A stretch of 64,000 bases of DNA from Virgifigura deserti. GTDB taxonomy: Bacteria > Pseudomonadota > Alphaproteobacteria > Dongiales > Dongiaceae. Positions 1-6,630 of the stretch are shown here, one piece after another. How positions within the stretch are numbered: the first letter of the stretch is position 1; every line of letters begins with the position of its first letter. Location of the stretch: assembly GCA_003576685.1 (NCBI GenBank), contig QOZR01000013.1, positions 62,001 through 126,000 of the forward strand. Direction: 5' to 3'. Under the pieces are notes generated by a model. It saw only the letters and a list, made by a program, of their open reading frames with translations, was not told where the DNA came from and did not search any database. Made by a program: the position numbers and the translations under genes.

Positions 1-1195
1 GCATCAGCGAGCCCATCCAGAGCGCGGCGATGAAGCAGTAGGCCGCCATCGCCAGAAACTGCGCCTCCAGCGCCACGCCGGCATCCATGAGGATACCGAT
101 CAGCCCCGGCGACAGCGCCGTGGAGAAGACCATCCCCGCCGTGGCGAACGCCCGGATCGCGCCCAGATGCCTGGTCCCATAGAGCTCCGCCCAGAGCGCG
201 CCCTGGATGGTGGCGGAGCTCCCGAGCGTGAGCCCGACGAGCGCCATGAAGACCGGCAGGACATAGGGGCTCGTCACATAGGTCAGGATCAGGATGGCGA
301 CCCCGAGCGGGACGAGGAACGACGGCAGCAGACGGCGCGCGCCGAAGCGGTCCACCATCCAGCCGGCCGCGAGCGCCGACAGGACACTGACCCCAGCCAG
401 GACCGGGAAACCGGCCGCGAACCAAGCGAGCTCCCAGCCCTTCATCTCGACGATGGTGACTTGGTTGAAGAAGATGCCGGTCGCAATGAAAGGCTGCGCC
501 AGAACGCCCGGCATCAACGCGTAGAAGAGGCGGCTCTTCAGAACCTCGCCGCGGGTCCAGTCACGGCGGACGGGATCCTCGCCGCAATCGCCCGGCGCGG
601 CGGGGCCGGCGGTCGGGGTCCGCTCGCGCCTCAGAAGGGCGATCAGAACGGGTACCGGCACCGCAACGAGGGCGACGGCTGCCGCGACCCACATCAGTCG
701 CCAGCCAACGAGACCGATAGCCGTGACGGCGATCAGCGGCAGTACCGCCTCGCCTGCCGGAAAGCCGAGCGCGGCGATGGAAACGGCCCGTCCCCGCTTG
801 CGGTTGAACCACCGACCCATGGCCGTCATCGCCACGTGGGTCAGCATGCCCTGGCCGAAGAAGCGCAGGCCGAACAGCACCAAAGCAAGCATCCAGGCGG
901 AAGCGACGGACGCCATGGCCAGCGACGTCAAGGCCAGTCCTGCCATCACGCCAACCCCAAGCCAGCGAATCGAGAACTTGTCGGCGAACTTCCCGGCCCA
1001 CATGAGCAGGGCCGCGCTCGCCAGCGTACCGACCGTATAGAGGCTGCCGAACTGGCCATCCGTCATGGCAAGATCCGCCTTCAGATAGCCGGCGAAGATG
1101 GCGATGAAATAGGTCTGTCCGAAGCCGGAGCAGAGCGTCAGAAGGAAGCCGCTCGAAAGCCAGCGGATCTCCGAGCGCAGGTCGGGTGCAAGCAT
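1..1195 (-). CDS. MFS transporter, 3' end cut by the window
   Basis: Inner-membrane transporter of the major facilitator superfamily; substrate unknown. The minus-strand frame is open from the ATG at 1195 to the left edge, giving at least 398 residues, so the stop lies outside. The translation has many hydrophobic segments, starting after MLAPDLRSEIRWLSSG. It has a loop MGRWFNRKRGRAVS between helices 4 and 5, and a central charged loop before the second half, as in 12-helix MFS proteins; this loop pattern is also seen in oxalate/formate-antiporter-like members. An in-frame TAG two codons upstream fixes the ATG start. The SemiSWEET stop is only 3 bases away, so the two are co-transcribed. Confidence 0.85.
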   Translation of the reverse strand, partial: MLAPDLRSEIRWLSSGFLLTLCSGFGQTYFIAIFAGYLKADLAMTDGQFGSLYTVGTLASAALLMWAGKFADKFSIRWLGVGVMAGLALTSLAMASVASAWMLALVLFGLRFFGQGMLTHVAMTAMGRWFNRKRGRAVSIAALGFPAGEAVLPLIAVTAIGLVGWRLMWVAAAVALVAVPVPVLIALLRRERTPTAGPAAPGDCGEDPVRRDWTRGEVLKSRLFYALMPGVLAQPFIATGIFFNQVTIVEMKGWELAWFAAGFPVLAGVSVLSALAAGWMVDRFGARRLLPSFLVPLGVAILILTYVTSPYVLPVFMALVGLTLGSSATIQGALWAELYGTRHLGAIRAFATAGMVFSTALSPGLIGILMDAGVALEAQFLAMAAYCFIAALWMGSLM

Positions 1196-1198
1196 GGC

Positions 1199-1465
1199 CT
1201 AACCGAATCGCAGCTTGAACCACAGGATTGCGCTGGCAAGCAACAGGGTCGCAATGTTGGCCAGAATGATGGCGAGCGATCCCAGCAGGACGCCATAGAC
1301 GATCCAGAGAACGATCCCGAGCCAGAACAGCAGGAACATGGCGAGCGACAGGTCCCTCGCCGAGCGCGTTCGATAGACTTTGAGCGCCTGAGGCAGGAAA
1401 GACAGCGTTGTCAGCGCCCCCGCGAAGAGGCCGATGAACTCGCCGGCTCCGCCGAGATCAAGCAT
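1199..1465 (-). CDS. SemiSWEET-type sugar transporter (PQ-loop/MtN3 repeat)
   Basis: Small membrane protein of 88 residues, the usual SemiSWEET size; these work as homodimers that move sugars across the inner membrane. Three hydrophobic helices are visible, and helix 1 holds the PQ-loop signature LSFLPQALKVYRTRS. I chose the ATG at 1465 rather than the upstream start at 1495 because a GGGGGA ribosome site sits about 7 bases before it. It is the first gene of a two-gene unit with the downstream MFS transporter. Substrate is not readable from sequence. Confidence 0.85.
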   Translation of the reverse strand: MLDLGGAGEFIGLFAGALTTLSFLPQALKVYRTRSARDLSLAMFLLFWLGIVLWIVYGVLLGSLAIILANIATLLLASAILWFKLRFG

Positions 1466-1554
1466 TGATGGTCCCCCGAGTCGCGCAGTCCCCAAGCCGC
1501 GTCCCGCATCGCCAGTCGAATAGCAGATTCCGTCGACGCGCGCATCAGCAACCT

Positions 1555-2307
1555 CTATCCGGTCTCGACGACATCGAGATGGGTCCAGGCGAAAGGCAGG
1601 CCGTCCGCGCGCAGCCGCTGCGTGCAGGCGTCGCGGAGGTCCGGGTCGGTGACCAGCGCGAGGATGAAATCGTCGAGCGCGAGCGGCGAGGCGCAGCGGC
1701 GGCGCAGCAGCTCCAGCATCGCTTCCTGCGGCAGGCCGGGATAGGGGCGGCCCTCGGCCCGGATCGCGGCCAGCCCGACCGGTGCGTCATCCTCCCGCAG
1801 GCAGCCCTGCAGGCTGACATAGCCATGGACCTGGCGCAGCATCGGCCCGTTGTCGATCGCCAGTTCGACCGCGCCGAGCCGGCCGAAGACATAGTGCTCG
1901 CCGGCGATCTCTGTGGCGTGCATCGCGGCGAGCTGCTCCGCGTCGAGCCAGGTGACCGAGAGCCGCACCCGCGCCCCCGGCGTCGGGAAGAGGTTGCCCG
2001 GGATCGAGCCGTAGCGGGTGATGTGGGTCGCATAGACAACGTCGAAATCGGCGAGCCAGGCCCGCGTCACCGGGATGCGGGCCGGCGGCGGAAAATGCGC
2101 GAACTTCCGCCGCAACTGATCGGGCGACTGGTTGGAGCCGACAGCCAGCACTGGCGTGCGCCCCGCGAACACCGGGTCATCCAGCGCCGGTAGCGGGCGG
2201 ACCGCGCCGTCGGCGAGGAGATAGGACTCCTCAGGAATGAAGAAGGGATAGCCCTTCGCCAGGGCCAAGCGCTCGGCCGCGCCATTGGGCACCGGCCAGA
2301 GCGTCAT
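1555..2307 (-). CDS. uncharacterised protein, distant gamma-glutamylcyclotransferase-like fold
   Basis: A 250-residue soluble protein I do not recognise with certainty. It has VLAVGSNQSPDQLRRKF near residue 80, like the YGSN substrate loop of gamma-glutamylcyclotransferases. A later stretch with LFPTPGARVRLSVTWL and MHATEIAGEHYVFGRL resembles the GGCT core strand and its acidic catalytic residue. It is longer than typical GGCTs, with an N-terminal extension of about 70 residues and a C-terminal helical part. The start codon overlaps the stop of the DUF4170 gene (ATGA), so they are translationally coupled. The function is inference only. Confidence 0.7.
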   Translation of the reverse strand: MTLWPVPNGAAERLALAKGYPFFIPEESYLLADGAVRPLPALDDPVFAGRTPVLAVGSNQSPDQLRRKFAHFPPPARIPVTRAWLADFDVVYATHITRYGSIPGNLFPTPGARVRLSVTWLDAEQLAAMHATEIAGEHYVFGRLGAVELAIDNGPMLRQVHGYVSLQGCLREDDAPVGLAAIRAEGRPYPGLPQEAMLELLRRRCASPLALDDFILALVTDPDLRDACTQRLRADGLPFAWTHLDVVETG

Positions 2308-2726
2308 CGCGCGGCGGTCTTGTGGTCCGCGGGAAGATGGTCGTCGGACAGGCGCTCGATCCGGTAGCGGGAGAGCGCGTCGTCGACCGTTGCCCAGGCA
2401 TGCCGCTGCCATTCGGCTTTCGCCGCCTCGTAGGAGTCGAAGGGTCCGAACCATTGCTCCTTCGTACCCGCCGCCGGCTCCTTGAAATGCGTGTCCTTGT
2501 AGACTCCGCCGACCACCCAGTAATGCTGCGGGCCTTGCTCCGACTCTTCCTCGATGCGATAGCGGCTGTTGGCATCGTCGACGGTCGACCAGGCGAGGCG
2601 CTGCCATTCGGCCTTCGCCGCCTCGTAATCCTTGAACGGGCCGGCCCGCTGCTCAGGGCCGCCGCCGGCAATCTTATCGAAATCCGTATCGGTGTACTGT
2701 CCGCCGACCACCCAATATCGCGCCAT
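2304..2726 (-). CDS. tandem DUF4170 protein
   Basis: A 140-residue protein made of two copies of the small alphaproteobacterial domain DUF4170, at about residues 3-59 and 68-124. Each copy runs YWVVGG, then a GPF tract, YEAAKAEWQR, W-TVDD and SRYRI. The copies are identical at roughly two thirds of positions, so they look like an internal duplication; most family members I know have one domain. Function is unknown. The ATG at 2726 has a GGAACG/AGGAG stretch upstream. The stop overlaps the next gene's start, and the gene diverges from the cysteine-cluster gene at 2784. Confidence 0.8.
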   Translation of the reverse strand: MARYWVVGGQYTDTDFDKIAGGGPEQRAGPFKDYEAAKAEWQRLAWSTVDDANSRYRIEEESEQGPQHYWVVGGVYKDTHFKEPAAGTKEQWFGPFDSYEAAKAEWQRHAWATVDDALSRYRIERLSDDHLPADHKTAAR

Positions 2727-2783
2727 CGTTCCAAATCGCTCCTGCGTCATTGCGCCCGACCGCGCCGTTTGTATAGTCGAGAT

Positions 2784-3509
2784 ATGACCAAAACACCAAG
2801 CATCCAACCCGACGACTTCCGAGAGATCTATGACCGCTTCCAGGCCTCGATCTCGCGCCATGACTGCGGCCGCAAATGCGCGCCCCTGAACGGCGGCGAA
2901 CCTGTCTGCTGCTCGACCAAGAACGCGATACCGATCGTGCAGAAGGCGGAATGGCGCCTGCTGAAGACGCGCACCGACATGTGGCGCCGCTTCAAGCCCC
3001 ATGACAGCGCCAGCCGCCAGATCGTCGCCGAGCTGTCGACGGACTGCGCCGCCATCGAGTGCCGAGGGGCGCGCCACTGCGAGCGCGACAACCGCAGCCT
3101 CGCCTGCCGCGCCTTTCCCTTCTGCCCCTATATCACGCGGGAGGGCGACTTCATCGGCCTCGCCTGCTACTGGACCTTCGAGGACCGCTGCTGGGTGATC
3201 TCGAACCTGCAGGAGGTCGACGCGGACTTCGTGCGCGATTTCGTTGCCGCCTACGAGTATCTGTTCGAGAAGGACCCGGAGGAGTTCAAGACGTTTCGCG
3301 ACTATTCCGCCACCATGCGCCGCACCTTCTCGCGGCAGGGGCGCTATATCCCGCTGATCGGCCGCGACGGCGGCTATTCGAAGGTCCTGCCGCATGGCCG
3401 CGGCATCGTCAAGGCGGACCCGGCCAAGTTCCCGAAGCACGGCCCCTACAAGTCGGAGCGAGCCTACGAGCGTGCCGTCAAGGAGGCGGGCGGTACGGTC
3501 GCGGACTGA
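2784..3509 (+). CDS. YkgJ-like cysteine-cluster protein (putative metal or Fe-S binder)
   Basis: A 241-residue protein rich in cysteine. An N-terminal group HDCGRKCAPLNGGEPVCC is followed near residues 84-115 by TDCAAIECRGARHC and LACRAFPFCPY. This layout resembles the YkgJ/FliB zinc- or iron-chelating cluster family. The rest is charged and soluble, with a basic C terminus. No enzyme can be named. The ATG follows a weak ribosome site and lies 57 bases from the divergent DUF4170 gene, so the two promoters share that gap. Confidence 0.7.
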   Translation: MTKTPSIQPDDFREIYDRFQASISRHDCGRKCAPLNGGEPVCCSTKNAIPIVQKAEWRLLKTRTDMWRRFKPHDSASRQIVAELSTDCAAIECRGARHCERDNRSLACRAFPFCPYITREGDFIGLACYWTFEDRCWVISNLQEVDADFVRDFVAAYEYLFEKDPEEFKTFRDYSATMRRTFSRQGRYIPLIGRDGGYSKVLPHGRGIVKADPAKFPKHGPYKSERAYERAVKEAGGTVAD

Positions 3510-3529
3510 CGGATAGATCGCGCGGTTCA

Positions 3530-4111
3530 ATGACGGACCAGAGCGAAAAGGAGAAGATGCTCGCGGGCGTGCTCTACCGCGCCTCGGACCCCGAGCTTGT
3601 GGCGGAGCGTCGGAGTGCGCGGGCGCTGGTCCGGGCGTACAACGCGACGACGGGCGATGATCCCGAGGAGCGGATCGCGCTTCTGCGCCGTCTATTCGGA
3701 GAGGTCGGGCCGGACGTGGAGATCGAGCCGAGCTTCGCCTGCGACTATGGCTACAACATCCGCGTTGGCCGAAACCTGTTCGTGAATTTCGGCGGTGTCT
3801 TTCTGGACTGCGCGCCGATCACGATTGGCGACGATGTGCAGATCGGCCCGCAGGTGCAGATCTACACCGCAAAGCATCCGATCGATGCGGCGGAGCGCCG
3901 AGCCGGGCTCGAATCGGCAGCGCCGGTCGTCATCGGCAACGGCGCATGGATCGGCGGCGGCGCCATCGTTCTGCCTGGCGTGACGATCGGCGACGAAACC
4001 GTGGTGGGCGCCGGCAGCATCGTGACGCGGAACCTGCCGGCGGGCGTCGTGGCGGTCGGCAATCCCTGCCGTATCATTCGCAGGTGCAATGGCGACAAGC
4101 CCAATCTATAG
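3530..4111 (+). CDS. Maltose/galactoside O-acetyltransferase family enzyme
   Basis: A left-handed beta-helix acetyltransferase of 193 residues, matching the Maa/LacA/NodL family, which transfers acetyl from acetyl-CoA to a sugar hydroxyl. The N-terminal Maa-type cap includes EKEKMLAGVLYRASDPEL. Hexapeptide repeats follow (ITIGDDVQIGPQVQI, VVIGNGAWIGGGAIVL, VTIGDETVVGAGSIV). The catalytic His is H116 in YTAKHPID. The C terminus has the usual AVGNPCRIIR. The gene starts 20 bases after the YkgJ-like gene and ends just before an inverted repeat. The acceptor sugar is unknown. Confidence 0.9.
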   Translation: MTDQSEKEKMLAGVLYRASDPELVAERRSARALVRAYNATTGDDPEERIALLRRLFGEVGPDVEIEPSFACDYGYNIRVGRNLFVNFGGVFLDCAPITIGDDVQIGPQVQIYTAKHPIDAAERRAGLESAAPVVIGNGAWIGGGAIVLPGVTIGDETVVGAGSIVTRNLPAGVVAVGNPCRIIRRCNGDKPNL

Positions 4112-4112
4112 A

Positions 4113-4173
4113 ACCACAGAGACACAGAGGCACAGAGTTCGGTAGATTTCCTGCTCCTCTGTGCCTCTGTGGT
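4113..4173. repeat. Inverted repeat of the CCACAGAG type
   Basis: The left arm (4113-4137) contains two overlapping ACAGAG tracts and the right arm (4157-4173) reads CTCTGTGCCTCTGTGGT. The last 17 bases of the left arm pair with the right arm with one mismatch. The element sits between the acetyltransferase stop and the ubiD start and can form a strong hairpin. When translated by accident such repeats give peptides like QRHRGTE or LCASVSLW, which recur in many unrelated genomes. Confidence 0.8.
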
Positions 4174-4185
4174 AAATCCTTCTCG

Positions 4186-5691
4186 ATGCCTTACTCCTCC
4201 CTGCGCGATTTCATCGACCGGCTGGACCGCGAGCGGCGGCTCGTCCGCGTTTCGACGCCCGTCAGCCCGATCCTGGAAATGACCGAGATCCAGACGCGGC
4301 TGCTCGCCGAAGGCGGGCCCGCGGTGCTGTTCGAGAATGTCGTCGGTGAGAACGGGGGCTATGACATGCCGGTGCTCGTCAATCTGTTCGGCACCGTCGA
4401 GCGCGTCGCCTGGGGCATGAACCGCGAGCCGAAACAGCTCCGCGAGGTCGGCGAGACACTCGCCTTCCTGAAGCAACCGGAGCCACCCGGCGGCTGGCGC
4501 GAGGCGCTGGAACTGTTCCCGCTGCTCAAGACGGTGATGGCGATGAAGCCGCGGAGCGTCGGCTCCGCGCCGGCGCAGGAAGTGGTGCTCACGGGCGACG
4601 AGATCGACCTCGCCCGCCTGCCGATCCAGACCTGCTGGCCGGGCGAGCCGGCGCCGCTGATCACCTGGCCTCTGGTGGTGACGAAGGGGCCCGGCAAGCG
4701 CCGCGAGGACGATTTCAACCTCGGCATCTATCGGATGCAGGTGACCGGGCGCAACACCACGCTGATGCGCTGGCTGAAGCATCGCGGCGGCGCGCAGCAC
4801 CATGCCCGCTGGAAGGCCGAGAAGCCGGAGCCGCTGCCGGCCGCCGTGGTGATCGGCGCCGATCCGGGCACGATCCTCGCCGCCGTCACGCCGGTGCCGG
4901 ACACGCTGTCGGAGTACCAGTTCGCCGGCCTGCTGCGCGGCGCGAAGGTGGAGCTGGTCGACTGTAAGACCGTGCCGCTGAAGGTGCCGGCGCAGGCGGA
5001 AATCGTGCTGGAGGGCCATGTCTCGCTGACCGATTACGGCGACGAGGGCCCCTATGGCGACCACACCGGCTATTACAACGCGGTGGAACCCTTTCCCGTC
5101 TTCACGGTCAGCGCGATCACGATGCGGCGGCAGCCGATCTATCTCTCGACCTTCACCGGCCGGCCGCCGGACGAGCCCTCGGTGCTGGGCGAGGCACTGA
5201 ACGAGGTGTTCATTCCGCTGCTGACCCAGCAATTCCCGGAGATCGTCGATTTCTGGCTGCCGCCGGAAGGCTGCTCCTACCGCATTGCCGTGGTGTCGAT
5301 GCGCAAGGCCTACCCCGGCCATGCCAAGCGGGTGATGATGGGCGTCTGGTCCTTCCTGCGGCAGTTCATGTACACCAAGTTCGTGATCGTCGTGGACGAC
5401 GACATCGACGCGCGCGACTGGAAGGAAGTGATGTGGGCGATCTCGACCCGCATGGACCCGGCGCGCGACATCACCGTGGTCGAGAACACGCCGATCGACT
5501 ATCTCGACTTCGCGAGCCCCGAGAGCGGGCTGGGCGGCAAGCTCGGCCTCGACGCCACCAACAAGCTGCCGCCGGAGACGAAGCGCGAATGGGGCCGCAA
5601 GATCCGCATGGCCGACGCGGTGATCGAGGAGGTGACGCGGAAATGGGCGGAATATGGCCTGCCAGGGAGCGGCAAGCCGATTTGGAAGTAG
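4186..5691 (+). CDS. ubiD: UbiD family decarboxylase (4-hydroxy-3-polyprenylbenzoate decarboxylase)
   Basis: A 501-residue prenyl-FMN-dependent decarboxylase; the canonical member removes the carboxyl of 4-hydroxy-3-polyprenylbenzoate in ubiquinone synthesis. Family marks include WPGEPAPLITWPLV, GIYRMQV with the conserved Arg near 183, and E287 in EGPYGDHTGYY, the acidic catalytic segment in its ubiquinone-type form (Asp at the second acid). Length matches bacterial UbiD. No ubiX prenyltransferase gene is in the window. The ATG at 4186 was chosen because the upstream frame only runs through the inverted repeat. A catabolic UbiD-like role cannot be excluded. Confidence 0.9.
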   Translation: MPYSSLRDFIDRLDRERRLVRVSTPVSPILEMTEIQTRLLAEGGPAVLFENVVGENGGYDMPVLVNLFGTVERVAWGMNREPKQLREVGETLAFLKQPEPPGGWREALELFPLLKTVMAMKPRSVGSAPAQEVVLTGDEIDLARLPIQTCWPGEPAPLITWPLVVTKGPGKRREDDFNLGIYRMQVTGRNTTLMRWLKHRGGAQHHARWKAEKPEPLPAAVVIGADPGTILAAVTPVPDTLSEYQFAGLLRGAKVELVDCKTVPLKVPAQAEIVLEGHVSLTDYGDEGPYGDHTGYYNAVEPFPVFTVSAITMRRQPIYLSTFTGRPPDEPSVLGEALNEVFIPLLTQQFPEIVDFWLPPEGCSYRIAVVSMRKAYPGHAKRVMMGVWSFLRQFMYTKFVIVVDDDIDARDWKEVMWAISTRMDPARDITVVENTPIDYLDFASPESGLGGKLGLDATNKLPPETKREWGRKIRMADAVIEEVTRKWAEYGLPGSGKPIWK

Positions 5692-5701
5692 CATCGCCGC
5701 C

Positions 5702-6328
5702 ATGACCATCGACCTGTCCGGCATGCAGCCATTCCGCATCGGCCGGAATCGCGTCTGCTACCTGCATCCCGACGACCCGTCGAAATGCATCAAGATCCGC
5801 TCGCAATCTGCGGACCCCAAGCCCCGGAAGCTGGCGAACCGGCTGCATCACAGGATCATCGACCTGACCGGTTGGCTCGATTTCAACAGCGCGGAGATGC
5901 GGAACTACTGCCTTGTGAAGGAGTCGCTGCGCGGTCACCTCCCGGAATATTTCGGCATCCAGCCGACCAACCTCGGCCCCGGCCTGGTGGTCGAGCTGGT
6001 CCGGGACCATGACGGGCAGCAGTCGGTCGCGCTAGCCGAGCATATCGGCCGGCACGGCAAGATCGCGGACCCCGATCTGTGGCGTCGCTTCGAGAGCCTG
6101 TTCGAGCGGCTGCGGGCGCATGACGTTCTGCTCTATGACCTGAACCTGCTGAACATCATCCTGCGGCAGGACGAGGCCGGGGTCGTCACCCCGGTCATCG
6201 TCGACCTCAAGAGCCTGAACAGCAGGCGGACCCTGCTGCAGCTCGCCGGCTGGTCGAAGGCCGAGGCTCGCCGCAAGCTGGACCGGCGCATCCGACAGCT
6301 CACGCAGCGGGCGAGCGCGTTCGCCTGA
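5702..6328 (+). CDS. YrbL/PhoP-regulatory-network-family protein with kinase-like fold
   Basis: A 208-residue protein that matches the YrbL-PhoP_reg family, known in enterobacteria as a PhoP- and BasR-controlled protein of unclear function. It starts with a glycine-poor IGRNRVCYLHPDDPSKCIKI segment with an ATP-lysine-like KIR. It then carries a catalytic-loop-like YDLNLLNIIL and VIVDLKSLNSR, where the Asp sits in the DFG position, so a small-molecule kinase fold is likely. It starts 10 bases after ubiD and is probably in the same transcript. A regulatory link to PhoPQ here is not shown by the sequence. Confidence 0.75.
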   Translation: MTIDLSGMQPFRIGRNRVCYLHPDDPSKCIKIRSQSADPKPRKLANRLHHRIIDLTGWLDFNSAEMRNYCLVKESLRGHLPEYFGIQPTNLGPGLVVELVRDHDGQQSVALAEHIGRHGKIADPDLWRRFESLFERLRAHDVLLYDLNLLNIILRQDEAGVVTPVIVDLKSLNSRRTLLQLAGWSKAEARRKLDRRIRQLTQRASAFA

Positions 6329-6347
6329 GCCCGCAGCCGAAGCAGCC

Positions 6348-6376
6348 TTGACCGGAGCGAGTCCCTCGCCTACCCT
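6348..6376 (+). promoter_or_regulatory. Candidate promoter of the leuA leader
   Basis: TTGACC at 6348-6353 and TACCCT at 6371-6376 are 17 bases apart. The -35 is good and the -10 is weak. It is the best sigma70-like pair I found between the yrbL-like stop and the leader peptide. Confidence 0.35.
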
Positions 6377-6430
6377 TTGATCCATGTATCGGCTAACGCA
6401 TCGCTGGGTTTCGGAGCTTCGACTTCTGAC

Positions 6431-6454
6431 CCCGGCGTCCTGAGGGACGCCGGG
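6431..6454 (+). terminator. GC-rich hairpin between yrbL-like gene and leuL
   Basis: A perfect 10-base stem, CCCGGCGTCC / GGACGCCGGG, with a TGAG loop. A short T run (TCGTTTT) comes about 10 bases later. It could end the ubiD-yrbL transcript or be part of the leuA leader fold. The distance to the T run is long for a classic terminator. Confidence 0.45.
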
Positions 6455-6494
6455 TCACCGTCGTTTTCCGTTAACCGCTTGCGTGCGTTGTTCG

Positions 6495-6560
6495 ATGTGC
6501 TCTCAAAGACTCCCTGACTCCCTCCTCCTTCTGCGACTTATCGGCAGCCGTCGAGCCTAA
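6495..6560 (+). CDS. leuL: leuA leader peptide (leucine attenuation)
   Basis: A 21-residue reading frame, MCSQRLPDSLLLLRLIGSRR followed by A and TAA. It has a run of four consecutive leucine codons (CTC CTC CTT CTG) and two more leucines, just upstream of leuA. Its last codons overlap the left arm of a 12-base hairpin. This is the classic layout of ribosome-mediated attenuation: stalling at Leu codons when charged leucyl-tRNA is low would change the folding downstream. Too short for ordinary gene callers. Confidence 0.8.
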   Translation: MCSQRLPDSLLLLRLIGSRRA

Positions 6561-6577
6561 CGGCTGCTCGACGGCTG
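6545..6577 (+). promoter_or_regulatory. Attenuator hairpin of the leuA leader
   Basis: A perfect 12-base inverted repeat, CAGCCGTCGAGC (6545-6556) and GCTCGACGGCTG (6566-6577), with a 9-base loop holding the leader stop codon. No U run follows, so it may act as a Rho-dependent, antiterminator or translation-gating structure rather than a simple intrinsic terminator. It ends 53 bases before the leuA start. Confidence 0.65.
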
Positions 6578-6630
6578 TATGCCGGTCGCCGTTCCCGCAA
6601 TATCTGCGCTGATGGAGAAGGAAAGTTCAG

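Noticed and set aside
3862..5739. Minus-strand open frame of 625 codons
   Set aside because: Antisense to ubiD and the acetyltransferase, runs through the CCACAGAG repeat, and has shadow-type composition.
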